The notes under the pieces were generated by a model. That model saw only the letters and a list, made by a program, of their open reading frames with translations. It was not told the DNA's origin and searched no databases. A program made the translations under genes and the position numbers. A DNA stretch of 36,624 nt from Paracoccaceae bacterium (GTDB taxonomy: Bacteria > Pseudomonadota > Alphaproteobacteria > Rhodobacterales > Rhodobacteraceae): the NCBI GenBank assembly GCA_019429405.1, contig JAHYIZ010000030.1:1-36624 (forward strand). The letters are read 5' to 3'. Positions 27,234-36,134 of the stretch are shown in pieces; position 1 is the first letter of the stretch, and each line of letters begins with the position of its first letter.

Positions 27234-28307
27234 TTAGCCAGCCAGCCAGGCGGCGAAGCGGGCGTTCAGTTCCGAATCATGGTCGGCCCAGAATTCGAAA
27301 TCGGTCAGCAAGGCGTTACCCATGTTGGCCGGGTTGGTGGGCATGTGCGGCGCCATCTCGGTCTTGCCATCCTGATAGAGGCCGACAAGGGCAGCCGACG
27401 ACTTGCGCGCCGGGCCGTAGCTGATCCACTTGGCCTGATCGGCAAGGCGCTGGGTGTCGGTCGAGAAGGCAAGAAACTTGAGCGCGTCTTCAAGGTGCGG
27501 CGCGCCCTTCGGAATCGCCCAGAGGTCGAAGTCCATATACTGGCCATCCCAGACGATCTCGAACGGTTTGCCTTCGGCGGCGATCGCATCGAAGATACGG
27601 CCGTTGTAGGCGGTGGCCATGATAACTTCGCCGTCGGCCAGCAGTTGCGCCGGCTGCGCGCCCGCTTCCCACCACACGACCGAGCTCTTGATGGTGTCGA
27701 GCTTGGCAAAGGCGCGGTCAACGCCTGCGGGGGTGCCGAGCACTTCGTAGACCTGGTCGGCGGGCACGCCATCGGCCATCAGCGCCATTTCCAGCGTCGA
27801 TTTCGGGCCTTTTTTCAGGCCGCGCTTGCCGGGAAACTTTGCGGTGTCGAACAGATCGGCAATGGTCGCCGGCGCCTCACCGGAGAATTTCGAGGCGTCA
27901 TAGGCAAAGACCGTTGACCAGAAGATCGTTGCCACCGCGCATTCGCTCAGCGCGCCGACAAGGAAGTCTTCGGTGGCCGGGGTGCCATCGGGCGCGGGCG
28001 GCAGAATTGCCGGGTCGATCGGCTCCAGCAGGCCCTCGTCGCACATGCGCACGGCGTCTGAAAGTTCGATGTCGAAGAGGTCGCCGGTGACGTTTCGGGC
28101 CTCGACCTGCGCTTTCAGCGGCACCACCGGGTTGTCTGCGTCAATCGAGTTGACCTTGATGCCGGTCAACTCGGTGAAGGGCTTGTGGTAGGCTTCGACC
28201 TGGCTCTTGGTGTAGGCGCCACCCCACGAGATGACGTTGATTTCTTGCGCGCTGGCAGCAGCACCCGCTGCGATCAGGGCGGTGGTTAGGATCAGGGTTG
28301 CCTTCAT
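27234..28307 (-). CDS. ABC importer periplasmic binding protein, spermidine/putrescine type
   Basis: The 357-residue protein has a signal peptide of about 20 residues (cleavage after ASAQ or ASA) and the two-lobed fold of the PotD/PotF family, starting with INVISWGGAYTKSQVEAYHKPF. WGGAY-type starts are common in polyamine-like binding proteins of alphaproteobacteria that import polyamines, opines or other cationic or sulfonated compounds, so the ligand is uncertain. ATG 28307 has GGGAGACTG upstream. The gene is flanked on both sides by strong intercistronic hairpins, as is usual for binding proteins made in excess over the membrane parts. Confidence 0.92.
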   Translation of the reverse strand: MKATLILTTALIAAGAAASAQEINVISWGGAYTKSQVEAYHKPFTELTGIKVNSIDADNPVVPLKAQVEARNVTGDLFDIELSDAVRMCDEGLLEPIDPAILPPAPDGTPATEDFLVGALSECAVATIFWSTVFAYDASKFSGEAPATIADLFDTAKFPGKRGLKKGPKSTLEMALMADGVPADQVYEVLGTPAGVDRAFAKLDTIKSSVVWWEAGAQPAQLLADGEVIMATAYNGRIFDAIAAEGKPFEIVWDGQYMDFDLWAIPKGAPHLEDALKFLAFSTDTQRLADQAKWISYGPARKSSAALVGLYQDGKTEMAPHMPTNPANMGNALLTDFEFWADHDSELNARFAAWLAG

Positions 28308-28355
28308 TTCAGTCTCCCGGTTGGATGTTAAGACGTTGACTTTTCATCAACATTG

Positions 28356-28403
28356 GCCGCGGTTGTCGCGGCAGAAGCGGGTGCGGGCGCTGGCCCGCAC
28401 CCG
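28356..28403. terminator. Two hairpins between the ATPase and binding protein genes
   Basis: An 11-bp perfect stem, CGGGTGCGGGC (28378-28388) with GCCCGCACCCG (28393-28403), begins six bases past the ATPase stop. A second 6-bp stem, GCCGCG (28356-28361) with CGCGGC (28367-28372), follows. There is no T run. They probably act as attenuators or message-stabilising structures ahead of the binding protein gene. Confidence 0.6.
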
Positions 28404-28408
28404 GAAAC

Positions 28409-29521
28409 TCAAAGCGGCTCAAGCGCGCGCGCATCTTGCGGATCCCAGCCAATGCGCACGGCTTCACCCGGCGAAAGCTTGGTCTGGCCAATCGTATTGC
28501 GCATCTTCATCACGAAATCCGAAGACCCCGCCACATGCAGCCGCGCCCGCAGAATATCGCCCATGTAGATCACCTCGATCACCTCGGCGCCAATCATATG
28601 GGCGCCTTCGGGCATCATCTCGGGCTTGAATTCCACGCGTTCGGGGCGGATCGACACCAGCGTTTTCTGGCCCTTGTGGGTGACGTTCACCGGCGTCGCG
28701 TCGATCACCTCGCCGGTGGCCAGCCGCACCAGCGCCTTGTTGCCCTCAATCGCCTCGATGGTGCCGGGCAACTTGTTGTTTTCGCCGATGAACTGCGCCA
28801 CAAAGCTGTTGCGCGGGCGCTCATAAAGCTCGTCCGGCGCGTCAAGCTGCTGGATCATGCCGTCATTGAACACCGCGACACGGTCGCTCATGGTCAGCGC
28901 CTCGCCCTGATCGTGGGTGACATAGACTACCGTCAACCCGAGGCTGTCGTGCAGGCGCTTGATTTCAAACTGCATATGTTCACGCAGCTGCTTGTCGAGC
29001 GCGCCCAGCGGTTCATCCATCAGCACCAGCTTGGGGTCGAACACCAGCGCGCGGGCAAGTGCGATGCGCTGCTGCTGACCACCCGAAAGCTGCGCCGGCC
29101 GGCGGTGGGCAAAGGCGCCCATCTGCACCATATCGAGAGCGCGCTTGATCTTGGCTTCGCGCTCCGATTTGCCCATCCCGCGCACCTCGAGCGGAAAGGC
29201 AAGGTTTTCGCCCACCGACATATGCGGAAACAGCGCATAGTTCTGAAACACCATGCCGATGCCGCGCTTGTGCGGCGGCACCTGATTGATCGGCTGCCCG
29301 TCAAGCCGGATCTCGCCGTAAGTGGCGGTTTCAAACCCCGCAAGCATCATCAGACAGGTGGTCTTGCCCGAACCCGAAGGGCCCAGCATGGTCAGAAACT
29401 CACCTTTTCCGATTGCCAGATTCAGGTCTTTCACGACCAGCGTCGCACCGTCATAACTTTTCTGGACACGGTCGAATACAACAAAACCTTCGCCGACAAC
29501 GGCGGTATTGCTTGCAGTCAC
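28409..29521 (-). CDS. ABC importer ATPase, PotA-like
   Basis: The 370-residue ATPase has Walker A GPSGSGKTT, signature LSGGQQQRIALARAL, Walker B LVLMDEPLGALD and switch His in VYVTHDQGEALT, then a C-terminal TOBE regulatory domain (about 250-365). The start is set at GTG 29521, which has GGGGAG six bases upstream; a longer reading to a TTG at 29596 adds non-conserved residues and has no ribosome site. It is the first gene of the operon ATPase - binding protein - permease - permease. The order and the CUT-like TOBE domain fit a polyamine-type importer. Confidence 0.94.
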   Translation of the reverse strand: MTASNTAVVGEGFVVFDRVQKSYDGATLVVKDLNLAIGKGEFLTMLGPSGSGKTTCLMMLAGFETATYGEIRLDGQPINQVPPHKRGIGMVFQNYALFPHMSVGENLAFPLEVRGMGKSEREAKIKRALDMVQMGAFAHRRPAQLSGGQQQRIALARALVFDPKLVLMDEPLGALDKQLREHMQFEIKRLHDSLGLTVVYVTHDQGEALTMSDRVAVFNDGMIQQLDAPDELYERPRNSFVAQFIGENNKLPGTIEAIEGNKALVRLATGEVIDATPVNVTHKGQKTLVSIRPERVEFKPEMMPEGAHMIGAEVIEVIYMGDILRARLHVAGSSDFVMKMRNTIGQTKLSPGEAVRIGWDPQDARALEPL

Positions 29522-29659
29522 TTCGGGCTCCCCGTTTCGTTTTTTATCGTTGGCGTCCGCTAAGCCGACTAAACCGAAAGCGCGGGCACAATTCAACCCG
29601 TCTTATCCGGCATCTGTAGGGGCGCGGCGACCGGGCCGGTGTTTTCGCAATGCGCGGCG

Positions 29660-31903
29660 TCAACCTGCCAGAAGCGACGCCCCGCAGCGCCTTTGCGACC
29701 AACGCGAAACCGCCGCAGCGCTAACTGCGCGGCGCGGCAGCATCGGGCGCGCCTTCGGGCCATAGGTGGCCTCGACCGTGGCCAAGCCCAGCAGACCCGG
29801 CGCCAGCTGTGGCATCAGCGCCAGAAGCGCCAGCCGGTCGGCCGCCGACAGCGCCGCCATCGCCATCGGACCTGGCCAGAGCGATTCGGCCCAGGTGCCC
29901 TCGGCGCGGATCAGCGCATGGCGGGGCAGCAGCAGATGGTGCCAGACCACGCGCTGGCAGCCCAGCATGTGCCGCGCAAAGCGCCCGTCGGCCTGCGCAA
30001 GATGCCCGGCGCGCGCCAGCGCGCCTGCCGGCCCCTCGGGCACCCAGAGCGCGTGCTGCGTCGAGACCCGCAGCGGTCGGTCGTTGCCCAGCGCACCCGC
30101 GCGTATCTCGATCGGGCGCAGCGCAGCGCGGCGGCGCAAATCGCCGGGGCTGGGTTCGCGCCGCGCCGTCCAGAAGATCGGCTGCGCCCCTTCGTCGAGC
30201 GTTTCCACCAGATCGCCCCGGCGCAGCCATTCGATCGGGCGCAGCCCATCGGGTGTGTCGATCAGCGTGCCTTCAGCGTAGCAGGGAATGCCCATGGAAT
30301 GCAGCGCGGGCACCGAAGCCACGGCGGCGCGGCTGATGCCCCGCAGGGTAACCGTTTCGCCGCCGGGAAAATACAGCACCGCATTGCCCGCGCCGTCTTC
30401 AGCCACATCGACTTGCCAGGCGTTGACCGGCCCGCCCGCGGCGTCAACAAGGCCCGAAACATCGAACTGGTCGCGCGTCAGGCCGCCGCTCAGCGTCATG
30501 TCGAAATCGGTGATCACGTCATCGCCCGAGCCGCGGGCGAAGACCAGTACATCGGCGCCCGCGCCGGTGCTGATCGTGTCGTTGCCGGTGCCGCCGGTGA
30601 TGGTGTCGTTGCCCTCGTCGCCGTTGACAAGGTCGTTGCCCGCGCCGCCGATCAGCAGATCGTCGCCGCCTCCTCCGGCCATGGTAACGCCTGAACCCAT
30701 TGCAGAGGCATTTTTGGTGTCGGCGGCATCGGTGCCGTAGACCGCCTCGATCTGGCTGAATGTACCCTGCGTGCCATTGCCGAATGAATAGCTGCCCGCC
30801 TCGCTGCCGCTGAAGGTGACCGAAACCCCCGGCCCCCCTGCAGTCGTGATGAAACCGAGTATGTCGTAGTCATAGCCGGTCTCGCCGCCCAGAATGGTAT
30901 CGCCGTTGCCCGAAAGTTCATCGATCCAGAAGATGTCGCCGCCTGCGCCGCCCGACATGTAATCTGCGCCTGCGCCGCCGTAGAGTTCGTCCCAGCCCTC
31001 GCCGCCGATCAGCGTGTCGTTGCCCGCGCCGCCTACCAGCCAGTCGTCTCCCGAACCGCCGGTAACGCTGTCGTTGCCGCCGCCACCGTAAAGATCGACC
31101 CCGCCCGCGTCAGCGCTGGCATTCAGCGTGTCGCCATATTCTGTGCCGCCGAAGGCCTCGATACTGTTGAACACGCCATAGGCGTTGCCCGGCCCGACAT
31201 AATCATAATTGCCCGATCCGGTGCCGCTGAAGGTAACGACAATGCCCGCGGTCGAGATGTAGTTGCCCGCATAGATCACATCCCAGTCGGTGCCGCCGTC
31301 GATAGCGTCGTAGTTGTGGTCGTCGGAAACCCAGAAGACGTCGTCGCCCGCGCCTCCATAAAGGTTGTCGTCGCCCGCACCGCCCGAAACCGCGTCGTCA
31401 CCGCCACCTGCCAGAATACTGTCATTATAGGCTCCGCCCTGGATCGACTCGACCAGTGCCGGGTCTTGCTGCGGGGTGGCAATGGCGCTGTAAAGCGGCT
31501 GGCCCGAGGTGGTGTCGGTCCAGTTGGTGATCTGATAGTTGACCCCCGGTTCAAGCTGGTCGTTGGCCACATAGCCCGCGAGGCTGCCGTTCACCAACAC
31601 CTGATAGACGGTGATGGTGCCGCCTTCGGGGTTGGTCAGGGTTGAAGCATAGCCCAGCCGCACGCTGCCCGAGTAAAGTGTGGCGCCCGCCGCAGATTTG
31701 ACCGTCGCGGTTTGGGTGGCGTCGATGGCATAGCCTGCGGCGCCGTTGAAGGTGCTGTCGTCATCGGTAACGGTAATCGTCAGCTTGTCGGTTGATGCGA
31801 CAAAGCTCGGGTCGAGCATGAAGCGCGACCCGATGGTGGGCGCGCCGCCCCCCTCGACCAGAAAATCAGATGCGGCATAGCCGCCAAGAACATAGGTCGC
31901 CAT
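29660..31903 (-). CDS. RTX calcium-binding protein with C-terminal Hint domain
   Basis: The 747-residue protein lacks a signal peptide, as expected for type I secretion. Three blocks of GGxGxDxxx nonapeptide repeats (about residues 155-195, 275-330 and 408-460) should bind calcium outside the cell. Between them lies a duplicated unit of about 95 residues: each copy has FW, a VTFSG segment and an IEA-GT segment. From residue 541 a Hint_2 (Hedgehog/intein-type) domain follows, with the start Cys (CYAEGTLIDTPDG) and a block-B-like T-x-x-H (STQHALWV). A C-terminal tail of about 120 residues with VVWHHLLLPRHALIRAEG closes it. Such RTX-Hint proteins are common in Rhodobacteraceae and function is not established. 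No type I exporter genes are nearby. Confidence 0.9.
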   Translation of the reverse strand: MATYVLGGYAASDFLVEGGGAPTIGSRFMLDPSFVASTDKLTITVTDDDSTFNGAAGYAIDATQTATVKSAAGATLYSGSVRLGYASTLTNPEGGTITVYQVLVNGSLAGYVANDQLEPGVNYQITNWTDTTSGQPLYSAIATPQQDPALVESIQGGAYNDSILAGGGDDAVSGGAGDDNLYGGAGDDVFWVSDDHNYDAIDGGTDWDVIYAGNYISTAGIVVTFSGTGSGNYDYVGPGNAYGVFNSIEAFGGTEYGDTLNASADAGGVDLYGGGGNDSVTGGSGDDWLVGGAGNDTLIGGEGWDELYGGAGADYMSGGAGGDIFWIDELSGNGDTILGGETGYDYDILGFITTAGGPGVSVTFSGSEAGSYSFGNGTQGTFSQIEAVYGTDAADTKNASAMGSGVTMAGGGGDDLLIGGAGNDLVNGDEGNDTITGGTGNDTISTGAGADVLVFARGSGDDVITDFDMTLSGGLTRDQFDVSGLVDAAGGPVNAWQVDVAEDGAGNAVLYFPGGETVTLRGISRAAVASVPALHSMGIPCYAEGTLIDTPDGLRPIEWLRRGDLVETLDEGAQPIFWTARREPSPGDLRRRAALRPIEIRAGALGNDRPLRVSTQHALWVPEGPAGALARAGHLAQADGRFARHMLGCQRVVWHHLLLPRHALIRAEGTWAESLWPGPMAMAALSAADRLALLALMPQLAPGLLGLATVEATYGPKARPMLPRRAVSAAAVSRWSQRRCGASLLAG

Positions 31904-32094
31904 TACCGCTCACCCGATGCCGCAGCCCGCGAACTGCCCCAACCTCCTTTGTCGCAAGTGAACGATAAGCCTTGGTTACCAAAGGCCCGGCATTGCGGCG
32001 TCTTTTCAGTGTATTTGGGGAAAGTTGGGGCAATTGCGGCGGCCGACAGCGTGTCGCTGCCGCCAGCAGGCCAGGTGATCTGTCAGGAAGGAAA

Positions 32095-32181
32095 TGGTGC
32101 GGTCGAAAAGACTCGAACTTTCACGGGTGTTACCCCACAGCGACCTCAACGCTGCGCGTCTACCAATTCCGCCACGACCGC
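32095..32181 (-). tRNA. tRNA-Leu (anticodon GAG)
   Basis: The minus strand gives a full cloverleaf. The acceptor stem GCGGTCG pairs with CGACCGC, followed by discriminator A and an encoded CCA. The D arm is GGCGGAATTGGTAGACGC. The anticodon stem CAGCG/CGCTG encloses the loop TTGAGGT, giving anticodon GAG. A long class II variable arm and the T loop TTCGAGT follow. The type is leucine, reading CTC/CTT codons. It lies alone between the RTX gene and the peptidoglycan-binding protein gene. Confidence 0.96.
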
Positions 32182-32274
32182 ACGCCTAGGCTTGGTGGCG
32201 CGGTGTTTAGCCGAGCCTCGGGGCGAAGGAAAGCAGTTTTTCGTGCCCGTCACGCATTTGCGCAGGTCACGCAA

Positions 32275-32305
32275 AAGGCCGGGGGGCGTGCAGCCCCCCG
32301 GCCTT
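32275..32305 (-). terminator. Rho-independent terminator of the proline-rich protein gene
   Basis: AAGGCCGGGGGGC (32275-32287) and GCCCCCCGGCCTT (32293-32305) make a perfect 13-bp stem with a 5-base loop, starting 19 bases past the stop of the gene at 32324. On the minus strand the stem runs into TTTT, as in an intrinsic terminator. It also isolates the tRNA gene. Confidence 0.85.
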
Positions 32306-32323
32306 GATCGCGCGCCCCTTTGC

Positions 32324-33928
32324 TTAGCGGAAGAACAGCGCAGGCAGCGTGAGAATCGTCACCAGCCCGGTCGCGACGCCCACCGGCTGCGCCGCTGCCG
32401 GCGCCTCGGCCACGACCGGTATCACCACAGGCTCAACCACCGCCTGCAGCTCAACCGGTGCCGGGGCCGGCGTAGCCGTGGTGGTCAGCGGCAGCGGTGC
32501 GGGAATCGGCGCCGGGGCGGGCGCCGCGTCCAACACGCCCACGGGCGCGGGCACCGGAACCGGAACCGGTGCGGGCGCCGGGGCAACCGCGAAGGTCGGC
32601 AGGCCCGCCGGGGCTGGCGTCGCCGGGGCAGGTGCCACCGGCGCCAGCAAGTCGCTGCGCCCGCCAAGCGTGTAGGCCGCCTTGCGGATCAGGTCGGTGC
32701 GTTCGGGCTGCCCCGGCGCGAATACCGCAGCACTGCCCGAAGCCAGTGCGTCAAGCCCGTTCTGGTACCAGTCGAGCGCCAGATCAGGGCGTGCCGTGGT
32801 GCCAAAGCCCATCGCAAGATGGTGGCCGATCAGCTCGCTGTAGACCCGCTCGCCCAGCGCGGTCAGCAACAGCGCAGACCCGATCGCCACATCCATGTTG
32901 TCGGTGCGATAGCCGACCGACAGGCAGATTTTCGATGTCGCGGCAAGCTGCACCGGCGCCATGCCGCTGGCGAGGGCAAAGCTGGAAACACCTGTCAGCA
33001 CCTCGCTGCGCGAGCGCAGAGACAGCGCCGCCACATGCTCGGCCATCGCCGGGCCAAAGCCCGCGCATTGCGCCACAATATCGGCCGCCGAAACGCCCAC
33101 GACCTGCGCCGCGGCCTCTTCGCCCTGCGTCACCGCATAGGTTCGCGCCAGGCAGAACTGTTCGCCCAGTGCCTGCTGCGGGTCGGTCATCGAGGCGGCG
33201 GTGATGAACCCGCCATTGCTTGATGTCACAAGGCTGACCCGGTTGCAGTGCGAGGCCAGCGAGGCCTGCACCACGGTGCCGCCAAGGAAGTTTGGCAGGC
33301 CCGGCGCCGCCGGCGCGGGCGCAACCGGGGCCGGCGTGATGACCGGAATTGGTGCCGGGGTGGGCTCGGGCGCGGGTGTGGGCGCCGGGGTGACGGCCTT
33401 GTTGAACTCGGGCGCGGTCGGCGCCTTGTTGATCACGCCCGGCACCGGGCTGACGCCCATCGCCTCATCACGCCAGATCACCAGCAGCCCACGCATCCCC
33501 AACGGGTTGCTGGCAGCCTGCTGCATCGTCAGCGCCCCGCCCGCAATCGCGCGATGATACGAGGTCACCAGATGCGAGCGCTCGAACTCGGTCAGCTGTC
33601 CGGTCGGCGTATACCCCAGCACGATCTGATAATCGCTGATCGCGCGGCGCGATTGCTGGCCCAGCACACCATCGGGGGTGCCGGTGTTGAAGCCGAAATG
33701 GTTTAACGCCACCTGCACTTCGCGGTTGGCGGCGCGCTGCGCGGTATTTGCGGTGTTGGTGGTGGCGTTGCGGTTGGCGTTGTTGCGCGCGGCCTCGTTG
33801 ATGATGGCGCCACCGATCAACCCGCCAATCAAACCACCCACCAGCCCGTTGTCGGCCATTGCCACCCCTGCGGGGGTGACCCCGAGCGCTGCGATCACCG
33901 GCAGCATTGCAATTCTTTTCGAGATCAT
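32324..33928 (-). CDS. Exported proline-rich protein with peptidoglycan-binding domain
   Basis: The 534-residue protein starts at ATG 33928 with an AGGAGAG ribosome site. A signal peptide (about 1-25, ending VAMA) is followed by a Gly/Ile stretch ([12 protein letters not shown]) that could insert into a membrane, then an Asn/Thr linker. Residues about 66-112 form a peptidoglycan-binding type 1 module ([31 protein letters not shown]). Two Pro/Ala-rich linkers, about 185-222 and 435-510, flank a helical domain of about 200 residues with several Cys. The C-terminus is hydrophobic and ends in Phe-Phe-Arg, perhaps a membrane anchor. Low-complexity linkers suggest it spans the periplasm or cell wall. 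No named family is recognised for the central domain. Confidence 0.83.
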   Translation of the reverse strand: MISKRIAMLPVIAALGVTPAGVAMADNGLVGGLIGGLIGGAIINEAARNNANRNATTNTANTAQRAANREVQVALNHFGFNTGTPDGVLGQQSRRAISDYQIVLGYTPTGQLTEFERSHLVTSYHRAIAGGALTMQQAASNPLGMRGLLVIWRDEAMGVSPVPGVINKAPTAPEFNKAVTPAPTPAPEPTPAPIPVITPAPVAPAPAAPGLPNFLGGTVVQASLASHCNRVSLVTSSNGGFITAASMTDPQQALGEQFCLARTYAVTQGEEAAAQVVGVSAADIVAQCAGFGPAMAEHVAALSLRSRSEVLTGVSSFALASGMAPVQLAATSKICLSVGYRTDNMDVAIGSALLLTALGERVYSELIGHHLAMGFGTTARPDLALDWYQNGLDALASGSAAVFAPGQPERTDLIRKAAYTLGGRSDLLAPVAPAPATPAPAGLPTFAVAPAPAPVPVPVPAPVGVLDAAPAPAPIPAPLPLTTTATPAPAPVELQAVVEPVVIPVVAEAPAAAQPVGVATGLVTILTLPALFFR

Positions 33929-34105
33929 CTCAACTCTCCTCCTGACTACGGGCCGCCGCTGGCGGTTCGGCCGAACCGATTGCGCAGGCAACACACCGGT
34001 GCCCGAACATTGGGCGCCTTGCGGCGCAATTCTTCGCCCGAATCGCCTTCAGATCAAGGCGTTTCACCCGAAGCCGCGGCAGAAAGGCCCGAACGGAGGC
34101 GCAAT

Positions 34106-34774
34106 TTGGCAGAATGGATCACCTCAACCGCCCCGGTGCCATACCCCGAGGCCATCGCCTTCATGGAGGCGCGGGTGGCGGCCATATCGGAAGGGCGCGC
34201 CGATGAGGCGGTCTGGCTGCTGGAACATCCGCCGCTTTACACGGCCGGCACGTCGGCCAAGGCCGCCGATCTGCTTTGGCCCGACCGGTTTCCGGTGTTT
34301 GCGACCGGTCGCGGCGGGCAATACACCTACCACGGTCCCGGCCAGCGCGTGGCTTATGTGATGCTCGACCTCAACCGCCGCGGCCGCGACGTGCGCCGTT
34401 TCGTTTGCGCGCTGGAAAACTGGGTCATCGCCACCCTTGCCGAATTCAACGTGCAGGGTGAACGACGCGCGGGCCGCGTCGGGGTTTGGGTCGCGCGGCC
34501 TGACAAGCCGCCGTTGCCCGATGGCACCCCGCGCGAAGACAAGATCGCCGCGATTGGCGTCAAGCTGCGCAAATGGGTCAGCTTTCACGGCATCTCGATT
34601 AACGTCGAGCCCGACCTCGGGCATTTTGGCGGCATCGTGCCCTGCGGCATCTCGGGGCATGGTGTCACCAGCCTTGTTGATCTGGGCCTGCCGGTGACGA
34701 TGGCCGATCTTGACGCCGCCTTGATGGCAAACTTCGAACAGTGCCTGCCCGCGCTGCCGCGCACGTCTTCGTGA
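34106..34774 (+). CDS. lipB: Octanoyltransferase LipB
   Basis: The 222-residue enzyme transfers octanoyl groups from acyl carrier protein to the lipoyl domains of 2-oxoacid dehydrogenases, the step before LipA in lipoic acid synthesis. Conserved parts are [15 protein letters not shown] (68-82), K146 in the KIAAIGVK segment, and the acyl-thioester Cys C180 in [13 protein letters not shown] place the start at TTG 34106, six bases after CGGAGG and just before the conserved EWITS segment. Upstream starts would add about 40 residues rich in Arg/Glu/Pro that are foreign to the family. The gene is divergent from the proline-rich protein gene. Confidence 0.93.
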   Translation: MAEWITSTAPVPYPEAIAFMEARVAAISEGRADEAVWLLEHPPLYTAGTSAKAADLLWPDRFPVFATGRGGQYTYHGPGQRVAYVMLDLNRRGRDVRRFVCALENWVIATLAEFNVQGERRAGRVGVWVARPDKPPLPDGTPREDKIAAIGVKLRKWVSFHGISINVEPDLGHFGGIVPCGISGHGVTSLVDLGLPVTMADLDAALMANFEQCLPALPRTSS

Positions 34775-34859
34775 GGCATCGCTGCTGCGACACCACGGCG
34801 CCTGTCCAATCCGCAGCCGTAGCCTAAACTTTGAGAGGTCGAAAGAGCGGGGTGGCGAA

Positions 34860-35417
34860 ATGCGCGGAAATCAGATGGTCGTAGCCGCGGCGGCGCTGGT
34901 GGTGGTGGCCGCCGCAGGCGCGGTGTTCATGCTCAACCGCGACCGCGCGCCCACGCCGGCTATCACCCCCACCGCCAGCGCGCCCGCCAGCGCGATCATT
35001 GGCTCTGATGAACGGATTGCGGCGGCGCTGGTGGCGCTTGCGGCGGCGGGGCCCGCCGAAGTCACCACGGCGAATCGGCGCGAATTTTATCTGCAATGCC
35101 GCCCCTGCCATTCGGTCACCCAGCCCGACGGCACGGTGACGCTTCAGGGCTCGGGCCTCGGCCCCGATCTTTACGGCGTCATAGACCGCCCTGCGGCGCA
35201 GATTGACGGCTTCGCCTATTCCGACGCGATGCGCGAAGCGGGGGCGAGGGGGCTGGTCTGGACCGTCGAAAACATCCTGCGATATTCGCTTAACCCCAAA
35301 CGCTTCCTGCGCGATTACACCGATGACCCCAAGGCCGAGGGCACCATGGTCTATTCGCTGACCAAGGGGCACGAGCCGCTGATCACCTACCTGCGCGCGG
35401 TCGGCCCGCAACCCTGA
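34860..35417 (+). CDS. Membrane-anchored class I cytochrome c
   Basis: The 185-residue protein has an uncleaved-looking N-terminal helix (about 6-25) and then an Ala/Pro/Thr-rich linker (about 30-50), so the haem domain is tethered on the periplasmic side. The haem site is C80-R-P-C83-H84; a downstream Met in GTMVYS is a candidate axial ligand. GPDLYGVIDRPAAQIDGFAYSDAM is typical of cytochrome c2-like domains. It lies upstream of a soluble cytochrome and ctaD on the same strand, which suggests electron transfer to the terminal oxidase, like membrane-bound cytochrome c552/cy. An AGCGGGGTGG ribosome region precedes ATG 34860. Confidence 0.9.
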   Translation: MRGNQMVVAAAALVVVAAAGAVFMLNRDRAPTPAITPTASAPASAIIGSDERIAAALVALAAAGPAEVTTANRREFYLQCRPCHSVTQPDGTVTLQGSGLGPDLYGVIDRPAAQIDGFAYSDAMREAGARGLVWTVENILRYSLNPKRFLRDYTDDPKAEGTMVYSLTKGHEPLITYLRAVGPQP

Positions 35418-35576
35418 GGCGCCGCCAGAACTGTGGCGATTTTGCACGAGACCGCAAATAATTTAACGATTTCTGAACCCGGCGATGGTTTTCCTGCTAT
35501 CTGGAAACCCGTTGCGGTTAGCGCGACCCGCGCAGCGCCACCTGCCTGCCCGATCTGACACCAAACCAAGGACCAT

Positions 35577-35996
35577 ATGATGAGGAACCTCTTTACCGCC
35601 GCTGCCGCCGTTCTGGTGTTTGCCACGCCTGCTCTGGCCGATGGCGACATTGAAACCGGCAAGAAATCCTTCAACCTGTGCAAGGCGTGCCATTCGGTGG
35701 TTACCCCCGCTGGCGAGGCTTTGGTGAAGGGCGGCAAAGTTGGCCCCAACCTCTACGGCATCATCGGCCAGCAGGTCGCCACCGTTGCCGACTATGCGCT
35801 TTATGGCGACGGCATCAAGGCGGTGGGCGCCACCGGCATCATCTGGACTGCGGAAGAGCTGGAAGACTACATGACCGACCCGAACGTCTGGATCAAGGCC
35901 AAGTCCGGCAACCCCGATGCCAAATCCAAGATGACCGGCAAGATCGCCAAGGATCAGGACGATATCGTCGCCTATCTGCAGTCGCTGGTGCAGTAA
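35577..35996 (+). CDS. Soluble cytochrome c (c2/c550-like)
   Basis: The 139-residue precursor has a signal peptide of about 21 residues (cleavage ALA/DGD) and a mature class I cytochrome c with haem motif C35-K-A-C38-H39 and a likely axial Met in KSKMTGK near residue 117. It is periplasmic and shuttles electrons, probably from the bc1 complex to the oxidase encoded next. Adjacent ATGs occur at 35577 and 35580; an AAGG ribosome site suits the first. In Paracoccus a c550 gene is next to a ctaD gene, to my recollection, and the arrangement here agrees. A hairpin at 36011-36039 separates it from ctaD. Confidence 0.92.
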   Translation: MMRNLFTAAAAVLVFATPALADGDIETGKKSFNLCKACHSVVTPAGEALVKGGKVGPNLYGIIGQQVATVADYALYGDGIKAVGATGIIWTAEELEDYMTDPNVWIKAKSGNPDAKSKMTGKIAKDQDDIVAYLQSLVQ

Positions 35997-36010
35997 CCTC
36001 AGCGCGCCGG

Positions 36011-36039
36011 GGTGCGGCAAAAAACGCGTTTGTCGCACC
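36011..36039. terminator. Hairpin between cytochrome c and ctaD
   Basis: GGTGCGGCAAA (36011-36021) pairs with TTTGTCGCACC (36029-36039) over 11 bp with one G-T pair and a 7-base loop, 15 bases past the cytochrome stop. No T run follows on the plus strand, so partial read-through into ctaD is possible. Confidence 0.6.
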
Positions 36040-36134
36040 TCGCGCATTGCCGAAGCTGAAATTGCCATCTAGAACATTCCCGTAGGTGAGCGGTTCGGGA
36101 GAAGCCGCGCGCTCAGGGATGATGGGAGATCAGC

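Noticed and set aside
24928-29521. Naming the importer genes potABCD
   Set aside because: The family is clear but the ligand is not: related systems import other compounds, so gene symbols would overstate the evidence.
28436-29563. A 375-residue open frame on the plus strand opposite the importer ATPase
   Set aside because: It is rich in His, Arg and Gln, as expected for the antisense of a GC-rich gene, and the ATPase on the other strand has all its motifs.
32095-32181. tRNA-Leu as an integration site for a mobile element
   Set aside because: No integrase, no duplicated tRNA end and no compositional shift are seen around it; the accessory region is 29 kb away.
31949-33223. A 424-residue plus-strand frame across tRNA-Leu and the proline-rich gene
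   Set aside because: It reads through a complete tRNA and a terminator, and its Arg-rich product has no recognisable feature.
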